Both the position numbers and the translations under genes were made by a program. Positions 1 through 12,843 of a stretch of 64,000 nucleotides of DNA are shown piece after piece (the stretch's first letter is position 1; every line of letters begins with the position of its first letter). The stretch spans positions 30,376,069 through 30,440,068 of the forward strand of contig CM077828.1 of the NCBI GenBank assembly GCA_039720395.1. The letters run 5' to 3'. Below the pieces are notes generated by a model. The model was not told where the DNA came from. It was given only the letters and a program-made list of their open reading frames with translations, and searched no databases. The stretch is from Liquidambar formosana. Lineage: Eukaryota; Streptophyta; Magnoliopsida; Saxifragales; Altingiaceae.

Positions 1-3000
1 TAACAAATATGCTTTGAGGCAACCAGCCAAAAAGAAAAAACAAAATGCTTCAGGGCCATGCGACCTTGTACTTTCATTTTTTCTTTCAAATCAAGAGTTA
101 AGAGTGTCCTGGCTAAAGCCACGACACATGCTTGTACCTTGAATATTGTCTAGTAAATTATTTGACCAGAGCTATGGGCGTAGCCCTAGCCTTATAATTT
201 GGTATCACACATGATGTCAGGATGTCCGCTAGCTTTTGTGGTATCATGGTAAAGTTGAGGTGTGGATAGTTACACAGTGTTTTGTTTTGGGGGAGGGAAG
301 GGAAGGATTCAAAATCCCTTATTTGGTTGGGAGGGGAAGGAAAACAGGAAGGGCCCCTTTCCGTCCTTGTCCACCAATTTCAATCCGTTCAAAAACGAAA
401 TGAAAAGACAGCTAGGAAACGAAAGTATCCAAAATACCCTTGAGTTGCTATAGGGGTGCTTCAGCGGTTATTTGCCAGAAAAAATGGAGGATTGTTTAAT
501 CTCACCAGTTGTCGTGGGTGTAGAGGGAGGGTGGGATGGGGGGTTTGGTCAAACCCATGGCAATCGTGGTGTCGACGGTTGCTACTGCTACTGCTTCAAA
601 TGACAAATGTGATAGGTTTTTTTTTTTTTTTTCATTGTCGGAAAAAATGGTGTGGCCTTTGAGAGCCATCATCGGCAATTCAGATCCAAACACTTTTTAT
701 CACCATCTCCATGAAACCCAACTCCACCGCCATCGAGTCCATCACCGTGCGAGCCAAGTGCCATCATTGGTAACTCAGATCCAAACACCCTTTAATGTGG
801 TTGCTTTTTCTTTCTTTCTTTCATTTATTTTATTTATTTATTTTTTTCGCGTCATCGTCGGAAAAAATGGTGTGGCCGATGGCCTTTGATGTGAGAGTTA
901 AATAATTTTTTTTTTAAAAGAAGAAAAAAAAACAAACTGGCCAATATAAAAAAATATTTTTGAGGGTAATATGGTAAAATATTTCTTTTAACTATTATCC
1001 CATCCTCTTCATCTCCCTTCTTATCAAACAAAGAGAGAGGAAAGAAAGCCCATTTCCATCCTCTTTACCAAACAATAGGAATGAAAGAAGATTTCTTTTC
1101 CCTAGGGGTGGGTTTTCCATCCCTTTCCTTTTTCTTTTCCTTCCCCTTTTCCATCCTCCCAACCTAACTCAGCATTAGAGATCAAGTCTCCCCACATATA
1201 ACCCAAAAAAAGAAAGAAAAAAAAAAAAGGGACACTCGCCTCCACAACCCAATCACCGATAATTGAAAGTTCCTACTGAACAGACTCCAAGGCATGCAGA
1301 TCAACCATGTCTATTGAGAGGCAAATCTATACTAAATCCTTTGCTAATTAAGGAGGGTTGTGTACTTGTGCATCCCATGTTCATCTTGTTGCATTTCAAT
1401 AATTCTCTTAGATACTCGTTAGTTTGATGCCGATGTTTTAACTAGGAAGGCCTTTGCTTCCACAATATGATGGTTTTGTTTCTGTTCAATATTCCTCCCA
1501 GATGAATTAATCATCAAAGCTTGATGTGTGCCGATACTTTAGCCAAGGAGGCCTGTGCCTCTGATGTTGATTTTGTTACATTAATTCAATAATACTCCCA
1601 ATGTGTCACTAATCAGTTTGATGCTAATGTTCACTGTGTTTGTTTTCCTAGATTGTTTATCAAAATCAAATCCAATCTTATATCCGATGCTTTAGCTGAG
1701 ACAGCCTATACGCGCCCCCGATGTTGATTTTTTTTACCTTCAATAATCATCCCAAATGTGTGACTAATCAGTTTGATGCTGATGTTCATGGTGTTTGTTT
1801 TCCTAGATTGTTTATCAAAATCAAATCCAATCTTATGTCCGTTGTCCTTACGGATTAAGGGTTGCCACCCACCTTTCCTAATCCATTGTTTAGCACAAGA
1901 AAAAACGAAAATAGAGGCAGTCTCACACAACCACCAAAGGATATAATTAAAAATTAGAATCCTAAGGTCGCTCAACTTTCACTATTTTTAACTTTTTTCC
2001 CCGGGAATTTCTCACCTGCCAATCATGTCTAAAAAGGCCCAACATATCATGGTAAGATTATCTGATTGACCGTCCATGTGATTATGTTTTGTGGAGCCCA
2101 TTTTGGGCCACTAAATTGGCAACAACTCAGCCACTAAGGAACATATAGGAAAGTGCCGTGAAGGCTTGTGAGGCTCATATGGCCGTGTACACATGCACCC
2201 TATCGTTTCTCTATGTCTCATGTACTCGATTACAAGAAAGACTAAACAGACATGACAGATGCATGCATTCCAACCAATGGCTGGGAATCCTATAACAGGT
2301 AGGGTACAATGTGGCATTGTACCACAGGATAGGGGACCCAGCAATTCTAAGGGTTTTATTTATTTATTTATTTTTTTTTATTTTTTTTATTTAAATCATT
2401 AAACCAACTAGGTATTTTGTTCTTGTGACATTCAGCTAATTTTGAACTTGATTGGAAAATCCTATTCCAATGGAAACTTGATGAGGTAGTCTACTAAAGG
2501 TCTTTTCAAGATATGGGTCTTGACTTAACGAGGATACATCCAAGCATTATGGCCTGGAAGTTTTATGAGGACAACAATAATATGATGAATTTGTCAGTAT
2601 CATTGATTTTATCTTGATAATTATGTTTGATTCATAAGGTGAGGAGCCAAAGGACAAACATGAAAGGCGAATAGTAGTTTTTTCACCCATATCATTTTTC
2701 ACGTCATATAGAAAATCACCCTAGTATGGTGGGACGTTAATTTGGCATCACCCTCTGCCTGTCTATTCGATTAACAATAAAAAAGTAACTAAAAAGACAA
2801 AGGGATATAAGAAGCTATAACTAGAGGAAAAATGAATACATAAATAAGGCAATCGAGTGGCTAACAAAACCTAACCACCTGAGAACGAGTCAAGCTGGTT
2901 TTGATTTCACCACCGATTCATTTAAGACTAGATAGCGTGCATTAAGCTATGAGTGATCTTGTTTTCAAAATTTCCAAATAGGACTGAAAGGTCTCGAAGA

Positions 3001-3540
3001 GATCACATTAATCTTTTGAGTGGAATTCAAGGAAAGGCCTTTGCTCAAGCAAAGATAGGGCTCAAACCATGCTTTATACTAGATTTGGGCTGGAAAATAC
3101 TGGACTACTACTGGAATGGGCACACTGACTCAATCTTGGCGCAGGTGCATGAAGGGGTTTCCAGCTTCGCCCAATAATGATGCACGACATTGCTGTCCCA
3201 CGTAATAATCTACTGTCACTAAAAAAATGCTTATACACTACAGCAGCATGCAATTCGAATTCTTATGCGATTAAATTTTGGCCTATAAAAAGATCATTCA
3301 TGTATATACACATACACATGCGCATGCGCAAGCGCACAGAGTGGCATCCTAGAAAGGATCATTATGCAACCGGACATGGTATGAATCATGACTAATCCTA
3401 ATTTGCAGTTAATTTAGCCTAGGGTTGGGCAAGAAAGGATCAATTGGCCCCAACCAAACCTGTACTCCTGCTTGGCCAATTATCCGACACTGGGTGGCAT
3501 ACCCTAAACAATCGGTTTTTTTGGGTGGAAGTTTACATGG
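1..3540. other. Gene-free, repeat-rich flank
   Basis: I see no convincing gene here; the open frames are short and unlike any family I know. About 310-1175 carries purine-rich and pyrimidine-rich arms in inverted orientation (near 322-345 and 1140-1172) around duplicated short segments, so it may be an old foldback element. About 1410-1840 is a degenerate direct repeat with a period near 155 bp. The rest is AT-rich unique-looking sequence. Confidence 0.6.
1410..1840. repeat. Degenerate tandem repeat, period about 155 bp
   Basis: A segment with the words agtttgatgctaatgttcac and gtttgttttcctagattg occurs at about 1615 and again at about 1770, followed each time by the same downstream stretch. 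A weaker third copy begins near 1410. The units differ by scattered substitutions and small indels, so the duplication is not recent. No coding potential is visible. Confidence 0.6.
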
Positions 3541-4220
3541 TGTCAAGGGTCGGGTCTCCAACCCAAAAGGTTAGTCTATTAGGTAGAGTTGCCCTCCCCA
3601 CTTATATGCCCAAGATTTTCTCAATGCCTATCCAATGTGAGATAAAGATCCATGACATTCTCCCCCACCCAACCCGCATGACGCCCTCATTGTGGTTGGG
3701 CCCACCCTAGCTACCTATCCGCACCCCTTACCCCTCGTGAGTCATATACGCCCTCAGTACCCCGTGGGCCTAGGCGCTTGGCGTGACATTGGATAAGGGA
3801 CCAGGTTGGCTCTGATACCACTTGTCACAGGTCGGGTCTCCAACCCAAAAGGCTAGCCCATTAGGTGGGGTTGCCTTCCCCACTTATATATCCAAGATTT
3901 TTCCAATGCCTATCCGATGTGAGATAAAGATCTATGCATTCTCCCCCACCCAACTCACATGACGCCCTTGTTGTGGTTGGGCCCATCCTACCTACCTGTC
4001 CGCATCTCGTACCCTTTGCGAGTCATATACGCCCTCGGTACCCCGTAGGCCCAAGCGCTTGGCGTGACATCGGATAAGGGACCGGGTTTGCTCTAATACC
4101 ACTTGTCATGGGTCGGGTCTCCTACCCAAAAGGTTAGCTCATTAGGTGGAGTTTCCCTTCCCATTTATATGTCCAAGATTTTCCTAGTACCTAACTGATA
4201 TGGGATAGAGATCCATGACA
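3541..4220 (-). mobile_element. TRIM-type LTR retrotransposon, tandem form with three LTRs
   Basis: Three LTR copies of about 117 bp lie at 3541-3657, 3823-3938 and 4104-4220, separated by two related internal regions of 165 bp (3658-3822, 3939-4103). LTRs run from tgtca to tgaca. Read on the minus strand, the base next to each LTR begins a primer-binding site for initiator Met-tRNA (AGTGGTATCAGAGC at 3822-3809; mutated in the other internal region). A polypurine tract GGGTGGGGGAGAA abuts the next LTR. The 4-bp atgg flanks both outer ends, consistent with a target-site duplication. There is no coding capacity, as expected for a terminal-repeat retrotransposon in miniature. The LTR-internal-LTR-internal-LTR order suggests unequal recombination between LTRs. 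Confidence 0.85.
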
Positions 4221-4550
4221 ATGGATAAGCTTACAACAATTTAGTTTTCAGAACACATACTATGAGCAGGCCTTGCGTTACGGGCCATAGCACCATGGCA
4301 AAATCAAAGTAAGGGGGGATTTGGATAAGAATCCTTCCTACTGAAGTCCAAGTCACATATGTAGGCCTTCATGGCCTCCGAGTCGAAGCTTGTCAAGGCA
4401 GCAAAAGCAATGTAAAGCTCGTGGGCTGGCCACAACATAGCTGAGGAGATATGAGGCCAAGAAGGTCATTGGGTTTCAATATGGGGTTTCAGCTACATCT
4501 TTGAGAGTTGCTATGAAGCCTGTCTCTGCATGCAACCATGCCAACCGAAA

Positions 4551-4942
4551 GGATCTAAATATTGCAACCCCTTCAAGTGATCTCTCCACTCCATTAATTT
4601 AAATTTTTTAAAGGTTTAAGAAAAATATAAAAGGTTTTTATGAAAAGTGACCATGCTGTCTACTATAAAACATCATTTTGAACAATTTTGCGGATCCAAA
4701 ATTTATCATTTAAGTAAACTTTTTAGCCACTTATAATCCCTACTTCATTTTTAGTCAAAAATTCCACTTAAACTATAGATTTTGGAAAAACTTTATTCTG
4801 TAAAGTTATTCAAAATGATGTTTTCTAGTGGACTACGCATGCGACCACTTTTCATAAAAACCTTTTATATTTTCCAAAAATTTTAAAAATTAAAATTAGT
4901 GAGGTGGGGAGATCACTTGAAAGAGTTGCAATATCTGGACCC
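4551..4942. mobile_element. Foldback MITE, Mutator-like, copy 1
   Basis: Nearly the whole 392-bp element is one long imperfect inverted repeat: the left half from 4551 matches the reverse complement of the right half ending at 4942. It is flanked by a 9-bp duplication, caaccgaaa at 4542-4550 and caaccaaaa at 4943-4951, with one mismatch. A 9-bp duplication and long terminal inverted repeats fit a Mutator-derived MITE. A second member of the same family is at 20546-20944. No coding capacity. Confidence 0.8.
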
Positions 4943-4951
4943 CAACCAAAA

Positions 4952-6312
4952 TATTATATTTCAATTTGGGAGGTCCGTCTACCTTCCTAGCCCACCACCA
5001 TACTCCAGCGACTTCTCGTGGCAGATTCTTGTAGAAATACAACCGTTTCTGGTCGTTGAAGCCCATTTCCATCTTTTTGGTCCGAAGCCTTTGAAATTGG
5101 AGTGCCCAAAATGAGGACTTTGGATCTGTCTTGCAACTGTTGCGAATGGGCTTGTCATTGGCCCAATTCCAGAACGAAATTAGCTTGTGCCTTCAACAAG
5201 TCCTCCTCGTGTTGATGAAAGAAGTTGAATAAGTCACTAGTATTTGCAAAATGTGGGTTGCATGAGTGAAAATTTTGAAAATTGTTGTCATCCGAATCCA
5301 ATTTGGTGCAAAACAAAATAAAACTTATGCACCATTTTTTTTTTCCCAAGTATTAAGACAGTTAGCTTGACTAATTCTTAGACATGGGTCAATATCAGTT
5401 AATGATTAAAAAAAAATAATTTAAAAAAAAGCACCGTGTCGATGGTTATCTTTGTTGGCTCAAGTCAAAAACTTGAGACATTTCGATTCTTAAGGCATAA
5501 ATACTAAGACCAATTATTCCAATATATGGGATTCAAAATCTAGTTACATTACGCGAATGAAAATGAGTTAGTCCGCCACTATAAATCTACATTGCGATAG
5601 CCCGAACACCCTGACTGTCAAATCATAAAAAAAAATCTACATTGCAATAACAAAAAGCAATCAAAATCATAAAAAAATTGAGCAAAATTTCGATACATTG
5701 CATTTGTTAATAGGCATCGCTTATCTTTTAGCTGTAAAAGGAGGAGTTTGGGTTTTCGAATCTTGATCCTCTTTTGATTTTTCTTTGAGACAGAAAATTT
5801 GTTGGCACTTGAGGGTTGAGAGTCCAATCCTGAGGGATAAAAAGCCAAAAAAAAAGAAAGAAAGAAAGGGAGTGTTGGGGAGGGGGATTCTATAAATAGG
5901 GATTCATATTTTAGTACTCCGTAGTCCGTTTTATGTAATGGAATCCAACCCGTAGCCCATAGGGCCATAGGTAAAAGGCCAGTTATACGTTGGCCGCTCA
6001 CTCATCAACCAAGCAAACCCTAAAATGTAGTTTTAAAAATAAAAAAAAAACAATTTATTTTTTATTGGATCGTAGAAACGTGGGTCGGTTCCGTAATTTT
6101 GATGCATAAACCTCTGAAACCCTGAATTCTGAAAAGGACTGTTTTTTATACAAACAGGGTAGCAAAAGTACTACAGAGGAACCTGCATAGCCGCTCGGCA
6201 TGGTTCGAACCCCTACGCCCTCTCCATAAAGAAAAGTAAAAGCATTTTAGTACGCGAAACCTGCCAAAAAATGTTCTAAGCCCCTCTCGATCACTCACCT
6301 CAGTGCCACTGT

Positions 6313-6313
<1 letters not shown>
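4952..6313. other. Gene-free interval
   Basis: AT-rich sequence between the MITE and the microsatellite leader of the next gene. Several short open frames exist on both strands, but none has a recognisable domain. I see nothing else of note. Confidence 0.5.

Positions 6314-6315
<2 letters not shown>

Positions 6316-6367
<52 letters not shown>
6316..6367. repeat. CT then TA microsatellite in a 5' leader
   Basis: A (CT)n run is followed directly by a (TA)n run, 125-175 bp before the start codon of the gene at 6492. CT-rich leaders are common in plant 5' untranslated regions. The open frame that continues upstream through this repeat encodes only a low-complexity Leu-Ser tract, so I do not count it as protein. 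Confidence 0.8.
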
Positions 6368-6491
6368 CTTTCTCACTCTAAACCTGCAACCACTAGGGCT
6401 CTTGGGAGTCGAGATACTAAAGAACCCCGTAATAATAAAAGTTAAAAAACAGAGGGGGAGAGAGAGAGAGATTTTTAGGATTAAACCAGGC

Positions 6492-7247
6492 ATGAAGATA
6501 AAGGGAAAAGGCAAAGTTTACCCATCTCCGTCATCATCATCGTCTTCATATAAAGACGCTATCTCTGTAATGAAACTCCTCCCAGCTGCCATTCTAGCTC
6601 TAGCACTACCTCTCCCACCCCAAGACCGTGAAGTCCTTGCTTACATGATTACCAGGTCATTATCTACTACCACCACAAACCCACCTTCAACCCTCCAACA
6701 CCACAAGAAGAAAAGCAATGGACCCACCACCACCGCGGCCGCCGTCACCGCCAACGTTCCAAAACACCCTCTTTTTGAATGTGGGTGCTTCGACTGTTAC
6801 ACCAGCTTCTGGTTCAGGTGGGACTCTTCGCCCAACAGAGAGATCATTCACCAAGCCATTGAAGCCTTCGAAGACCATTTGACGAACGGCGAGTCTTCCA
6901 AGAGAAATGGCAGAGGAAGAAAGCGAGACAAGGTGGTGGGTCGTCGCCGTCACACCGAAATACCGGCGGGAAAAGAAACCGAGACGGCCGAAATATCGGT
7001 GGCGGAAAGTGAGGTGGTGGAAACCGAAGATGTTGAAGAAAATGTGGGTGGATGTGAAGATGAGGTGGTAGTGGCTGAGGTGACCGGAAACTTGGAAATG
7101 GAGGAAGAGGAGGAGGACGTGTTGGTGGCGGCGGCGGCCGTGCAAGCTCCGGCGAGCAACCACAAGGGTTTGGCCAGGAAAGTGTTGCCGGACGTGGTGG
7201 GTTTATTAAATTCGCGTTTGTGGAGCCTCTGGAGTCCGAACATTTAG
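6492..7247 (+). CDS. Plant-specific uncharacterised protein, intronless
   Basis: A single-exon gene of 251 codons starting with MKIKGKGKVYP. The ATG at 6492 is chosen because the frame upstream is a translated CT repeat. After a Ser-rich N-terminus there is a hydrophobic stretch (about residues 27-50, LLPAAILALALPLPP) and then the most protein-like block: HPLFECGCFDCYTSFWFRWD, continuing into SSPNREIIHQAIEAFEDHL. I recall this Cys/Trp-rich block from a small family of unnamed plant proteins of similar length, but no function is known to me. The C-terminal half is very acidic (Glu/Val-rich with a run of Glu) and ends with a short hydrophobic segment, VLPDVVGLLNSRLWSLWSPN. It has no neighbour that suggests a role. 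The gene assignment is firm; the function is unknown. Confidence 0.8.
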   Translation: MKIKGKGKVYPSPSSSSSSYKDAISVMKLLPAAILALALPLPPQDREVLAYMITRSLSTTTTNPPSTLQHHKKKSNGPTTTAAAVTANVPKHPLFECGCFDCYTSFWFRWDSSPNREIIHQAIEAFEDHLTNGESSKRNGRGRKRDKVVGRRRHTEIPAGKETETAEISVAESEVVETEDVEENVGGCEDEVVVAEVTGNLEMEEEEEDVLVAAAAVQAPASNHKGLARKVLPDVVGLLNSRLWSLWSPNI

Positions 7248-10200
7248 TGGCATTTCCGAGAAAAAAGGGGAAAAAAAATACTTTATATTTTCTTGCTATT
7301 TTCCTTTACATTTTCGTGGGAAAATCTTATGTTTTTTTTTTTTTTGAGTATCTAAACTCTGAAGTCTATCTTTTTGGTTGGAAAGTAAATTTACCTGGGT
7401 TTTAATTCTCGGGGAAATAGTTTTTGATGGATTTTGTAATTTACTCCTATTAGTTTAGGTAGGATAATATGGGCTAAACAATTTTGATTAGAAGGTCAAA
7501 GTATTAGCTTACGTGGACTAATCATTTCACATCATGACGGGCTGTGACTTTATATCATAATTTGTGTGATTTCCCAAGCTTTTTTGTTTTGGTGACTTCT
7601 GAGAAATTTGTGCTACTTTATGGGTGCAATCATGCTCTGCTTAGTGGCCATTTTAGACTCTCACAGGCTTTAAGCAGATCCAAGGGACTCTGCAATTGTC
7701 CCCTAAGGCAATCAAACGCTTTCATTAATGAGAATTTTACATTTTTATTTATTTATTTATAATAAGGTTGTTTGAGATTTTGGCCTTAATTAATTGAATA
7801 TTCTCATATACATTAGACAATTACGAGACACTTATCAAAAGTTGATTTGCCATTAAAATTTTACGTGGCTTAAAGGTACGTATCTGATACGGGTATGAAT
7901 TGAATTATTTAGAAACAACAAATTTTAGAAACAAAAAAATCTTATAATCACTTCTCACTCCTAGAGGGTAGTTACCAATCAAATTTATCATTGATTAGAG
8001 TAATCATGTGAGAGATTAGTCAAGTTCGGCTTGGATATTCTTATTGGCTAGTGAAATGGGAAATTTAAATTATTAACGATTCGAGACCACTAACATCATC
8101 GCCATAATGTACTCACAATATTTTTAAATTGTATAGTCGACAACGAAAAGTTTTTTTTTCAATTTATATGCAATTTCAATGAACATTCAAAACGGTGTTT
8201 TCTGCAATTTTTCCTTATTCATAAATGAAAACGAAAATTTTGGATATCAAAAGGGCCAGTTATAAATAATAAAGTTTTGAATGAATCAAGTGGGATTCAT
8301 ATAAAAATCAAATGGTCCATTAGTCACCTCATAATCTTTGATTTTCTGTAGAGTACCCATTCAAAGCAGGGTAGGCACAAGGTTGTTGATTAAACCAATT
8401 TTGCTCTTGCCACTTGTCGGATTATCGCTAATCGCTAAGAATCATGGGATTCGACTGTGAGGGCCTTCATGCATCGTATTATTATATTGTATTATTAGAT
8501 GTTTGACACTATTGTACCCTGATTTTCCGGCATTGACTAGGGTTGGCAACTCTTCTTTTCATTGGCGGACGTTGCGGTGGCAAACATTATTAAGGGTTTG
8601 CTAGATGCTTTATGTGAAAAGCATGGCAACCATCCACACAAATGGCAATGAAAATTCGAAAAACAAGGACACATCATGAATTTTGAAGATTGATTTTATA
8701 TTATTAACTATATACTTGTGTTATAGTTCACGAGGGATGTTATGTATAGTCGCGATGGTTAAATCATTAATGTGTGTAGTGCATGATCCATGATTTGACC
8801 GTCACACTTGTAGATAGCATGTGAATGTGGTACATGAATGATCTATTCACAACGCGATGGTTCAATTGTTGTGATTGTGGTTAATATCTTCTTAACTTTT
8901 AAATGATCTCATTCAAGATTATGTATTTGTAGTTTCAATCTATAATCTGTATTAAACGGGTAAAGTTTCAATTTAGAAGTTCCTTTTATCAGGAGAAAGG
9001 TATTTCACATAAAATACAAGGTTTGTGTCAAATTTTTTTTTCAATTTTTTTTAAAAAAAAATTCCAATTTTATACCCTTAACTATAGGAGGTTTTTTTTT
9101 TTTAAAAAAAATTTTTTTAAGCAAAAAATATAGAAAAGAGGCGACCAATCATGGTAACTATTTGTGCGTGATTATAGTAGCACCTTACTCGTTCAAGAAC
9201 AAATGACAAAGAAAGCCTAAACAAATCCACTATAAGGGAAATTGTAAGCACTTTCTTAAGTCGATTGAGCTATTACCCGATTGTAACTCCTACAAAAATT
9301 AGTAATTCCATTGCATAAATAGAACCATCAAAACACAAATACATGCCACCGCGTTCGAGACTCAAATCTTTAACTACTTGGCCTATGATACCTTACTTAA
9401 CCCATCCAATCTTTGTAACATTAAACCTTGTAGAGTTTCAACCTAGGACTCCCCCACTCTTAGAAGGGAAGAAGTATTCCACTTAAACTAGCTTGTGTCA
9501 AAACCTTTTCTTCAATTTTCTTCTTAATTCCAATTTTACATCCCAACCCATAGAAGATTGGTGAACCTTTTTAAGCCATGGTAATTGGAGGCATCTTTTG
9601 GCCATTGATGCATATTTCTTTAGGACCCATCTTTTGGCAATGGATGCACATTTGTCAGTCACCGTACAAAAACAAGAAACTGGCACGATGAGGGCTTATC
9701 TAAGAAATCATTTTGGTCATTTAGCAACAGAAAAATCCAATCAATGGATGCAGATGATGGGATTGCTATTTGTTTCTTTGCTTGAATAGTTGCTTTTGCT
9801 TGCCGACTGATCTTTGGACAGTAGTTCCTAATTCAAATGGAGGACCACACACCAGCAATTAATGTATCGTATTGAAATGATTTATCGGCCCTTTAGAGTC
9901 TTTAGATGTCCCATGATCCCGGGGCCCAGACCCAAACAAAGGCCACCATCATATAGTAACTCCACAAAGTAGAAATTAAATGCTTCTTTATTGCCCATTC
10001 AGAGGAAGGTCAGATATTCATGGCATGATTATTTAGTGGTATTTTTTTTTTATTACTTGTTGAGTAAGTGATTTAAAATTCAAGTTTATAGAAGGACATT
10101 AATGTTATTGTATTTTATTTTTAAAACTTTGTGTAAGATGAAGAAGGTAAAATTTTATAAGACCACCCAGCAACATTATTAAATAGAAATAATGAAGAAA

Positions 10201-10346
10201 CATTGATAAATTACCTGTTGCAGAATTAGGAGAATTAGGCAAATATCAGCATGACTAAATAAATGTGTTGAAAGAGCAATGATACTTATTTGTTAATATT
10301 GAGGTTAGCAGTTGACTGGAATGTCTAAAATAAAAAATAAAATAAA

Positions 10347-10391
<45 letters not shown>

Positions 10392-10730
10392 CTTCTTTGT
10401 AACTTGTGAAGTTTGACTAATTTTCTCTAATAATTTGGTGGCACATGCATCTGCAGAAGTTATAGCACAGGTTTATGGTGAATTCCATATTTTGGCAAAC
10501 AGCAAAACAACCCCCCCTTTTTCTGGAGGCCAACTCCCTCCTAAGCGGCTCAAATAGTACCGAAACTTGCTTTGCCTTTGTCCTACCAGTGTCTTGTCCG
10601 GTCTAGCTTATGCCATTATACGCAAGTGGGAGCTCAATGCGATCGAGGTCATCACATTGAACAATTTGATCACTATTTCTCAACTCACGTCCCTAATTCT
10701 TGTGTAATAAGGTCATAGATATAGCACTAA

Positions 10731-11087
10731 AAACATCTACAAGGGTATTAGCTAATTTTTTGCTACTTTAACTAGTAAAATGAGATTTTTTAAAATAACT
10801 AGCTAGTTATCCAAGTGAGTACTCAAAGGGTACTAGTTATTTTTTAACTATTTCAAAATATTTATTAATAATCTTTTTTTTTTAATCATGTTGTGGAGAT
10901 ATAAAGATAGAATGATGCGTAGAGAGAAGACAAGCGTCACTTTTTTAACTAAAAATAATTTAGCTAGCGAACATTTATTAGCTAAAATGACGATAGCTAA
11001 AATAGCTAGCCCCTTGAAAAAGGTAAAAAGTGATTCGACTAACCAAAATAATAAAAAGAGTTAGATAGCTAGTTCCTTGGAGATGTT
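10731..11087. mobile_element. MITE with terminal inverted repeats
   Basis: The left end aacatctacaagggtattag is matched by the reverse complement of the right end at about 11060-11087. The interior is AT-rich and contains repeated agctagct-like words. I could not define a clear target-site duplication, so the superfamily is uncertain. Confidence 0.6.
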
Positions 11088-12611
11088 CAAACGGTTAAGA
11101 AAAAAGGTAGCAGAGCTACAACTTGGATGGGTTGAGCCCATCCAAATGGAATTTGATTCAGTCAATGGACAGGTTTGGGTAATAATTTATTATACATTGG
11201 GTTGGGTTGAGATTAGAAAATCACAACCCAATCTCAATTCAAATTGGGCTTGGACAACCTAAACCGGACCTATATAGTATATTTACTTATATAATCAGTT
11301 ATATATATGTCTGTCAGTCTGTGTTTTGAATTCCTAAATGGTGTTTAATTATTTTGATGCTTTCATCTTTTGTTTTTTTGGGAGGGGGGAGTAAAAAAAC
11401 TATTTTTTGAATTGAAATGAATTTTAATTTAATCAATAGAATTTGGATGATTGAGATTTGTGAGCTTTTATTGAGGAAAGTTTCTAAAACTTCCACACCA
11501 AAAAAAAAAAAAAAAAGTTTTCTAAAAATAATAGAAAAGAAACATGCCAGCCCACTCAACCTGTTCAACTCGAGCACCGATTGAGCACAGGCTAGGGAAG
11601 CTCAACCTGAAGCACGTATGGGTTGGGTTGGATTTAGGCTGAGATCAAGTTTTATACTTAAGTTGTGATATTGTAATAACGTCAAAACCCGCCGCTTGAT
11701 TCTTGATGTATTATTGGATATCCTTTTTATAAGCTTTTTTTTTTTTTTTTTTTTGGTTTGATAAGCGATGTATTATTGGATATATATGAGGACCTGATTT
11801 ATGGTTTAATGGAATTTGAATGGCTTCATTTATATATTGTACAGAATATAAGGTACAAATCCATCATTTTTAACACGGCTATTAAAATATTCTGTAGTCA
11901 TGACCATAATTGACAGTATAAAATTAAACTTTAGCATTCATGAAATGCCTTTGTTTCAAATTATTCACGGCTGACTCCTGGTGTGGGTGCCACTTAAATT
12001 ACTTCATTCACGATGAAAAAATTGTTCCAAAAGTATAGGCAAAATAAAAAATAAAATAAAATAATTCCACGCGGACAACTAAACAGGCCCTAACGACTGA
12101 AAGGAATAATGAAAATAGGTTTAAGTACTTGAGAACCCAATGGCGAAAGAAACCTTCATATGTGTACTTTAAGTACTTGAGAATTCTTTTGCGAATGGTT
12201 TGAATTCATTGCTGTATTTATAAAGGATGAGTAAAAAGTATATCACAATCAATCAATAGTACTTCCAGGCCAAACCATTCAAGTATTCAACGGTTTAAAG
12301 AAGTGTAAGGCATTAAAATTGGACAGCCAGCCAGCCAGTGGTCTTTAAGGCCATGTTTGGAACCTGGGAAAAGATGAGGGAAAAGATAAAAGAAGAGTGC
12401 AAAAATTATTTGAAAATGAATCTGTTTTTAAAACAATCTTCCCAATTTTCCTCCCCTTTCCCTTTCATCTTTTTGAGATCCAAACAGTCAAACAGACAAT
12501 AAAAGATTCCCTGATCTCTCATTAAAAGGTGGTACGATGGAGAGTAACTCAAGCTTCTTCGTCATAAATAAAATTAGGGACCACTGTATAAACTTAGGCT
12601 CTAATTTAACC

Positions 12612-12722
12612 AAAGTAGTCATAAAGTGGCTATAGAAAGTAAAATCGAAGTTAGCCTTAGTAGGCTAGCCTTGTATTGAGTAGTCATAAAGTGGCTATAG
12701 AGAGCAAAGTCGAAGTTAGTAG
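12612..12722. repeat. Short tandem duplication, period 68 bp
   Basis: The segment starting agtagtcataaagtggctat is present at 12612 and again at 12680, with a few substitutions. It lies in the head of the B-box-bearing repeat at 12720-12835. Confidence 0.6.
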
Positions 12723-12835
12723 GCTAAGCCTTGTAGTGGGGATTGGTGGACTACAGTTAAGGGTAGGAGTAAAGATATGTTCGGATTCAAACCCCTCCTA
12801 TTTTACCCCCAAAAAAAGAAAATTTCCAACCTTGA
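12720..12835 (+). mobile_element. SINE-like repeat, copy 1
   Basis: Contains a tRNA B-box-like motif (gattcaaacccc) followed by a C-run and an A-run, then ccttgatgact. The same arrangement recurs at about 13250-13400. A/B-box-like heads with an A-rich tail suggest a tRNA-related SINE, but I could not set clean ends or a target-site duplication. Confidence 0.4.
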
Positions 12836-12843
12836 TGACTTTA

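Noticed and set aside
3177..3710. Plus-strand frames near the TRIM element
   Set aside because: One lies in unique AT-rich DNA without domains and the other is translated LTR sequence.
6303..6491. N-terminal extension of the gene at 6492 (Leu-Ser repeat then hydrophobic residues)
   Set aside because: It is only the CT/TA microsatellite and leader in translation; the natural start is MKIKGKGK at 6492.
6687..7243. Long minus-strand frames opposite the gene at 6492
   Set aside because: They are antisense shadows caused by the biased codon composition of that gene.
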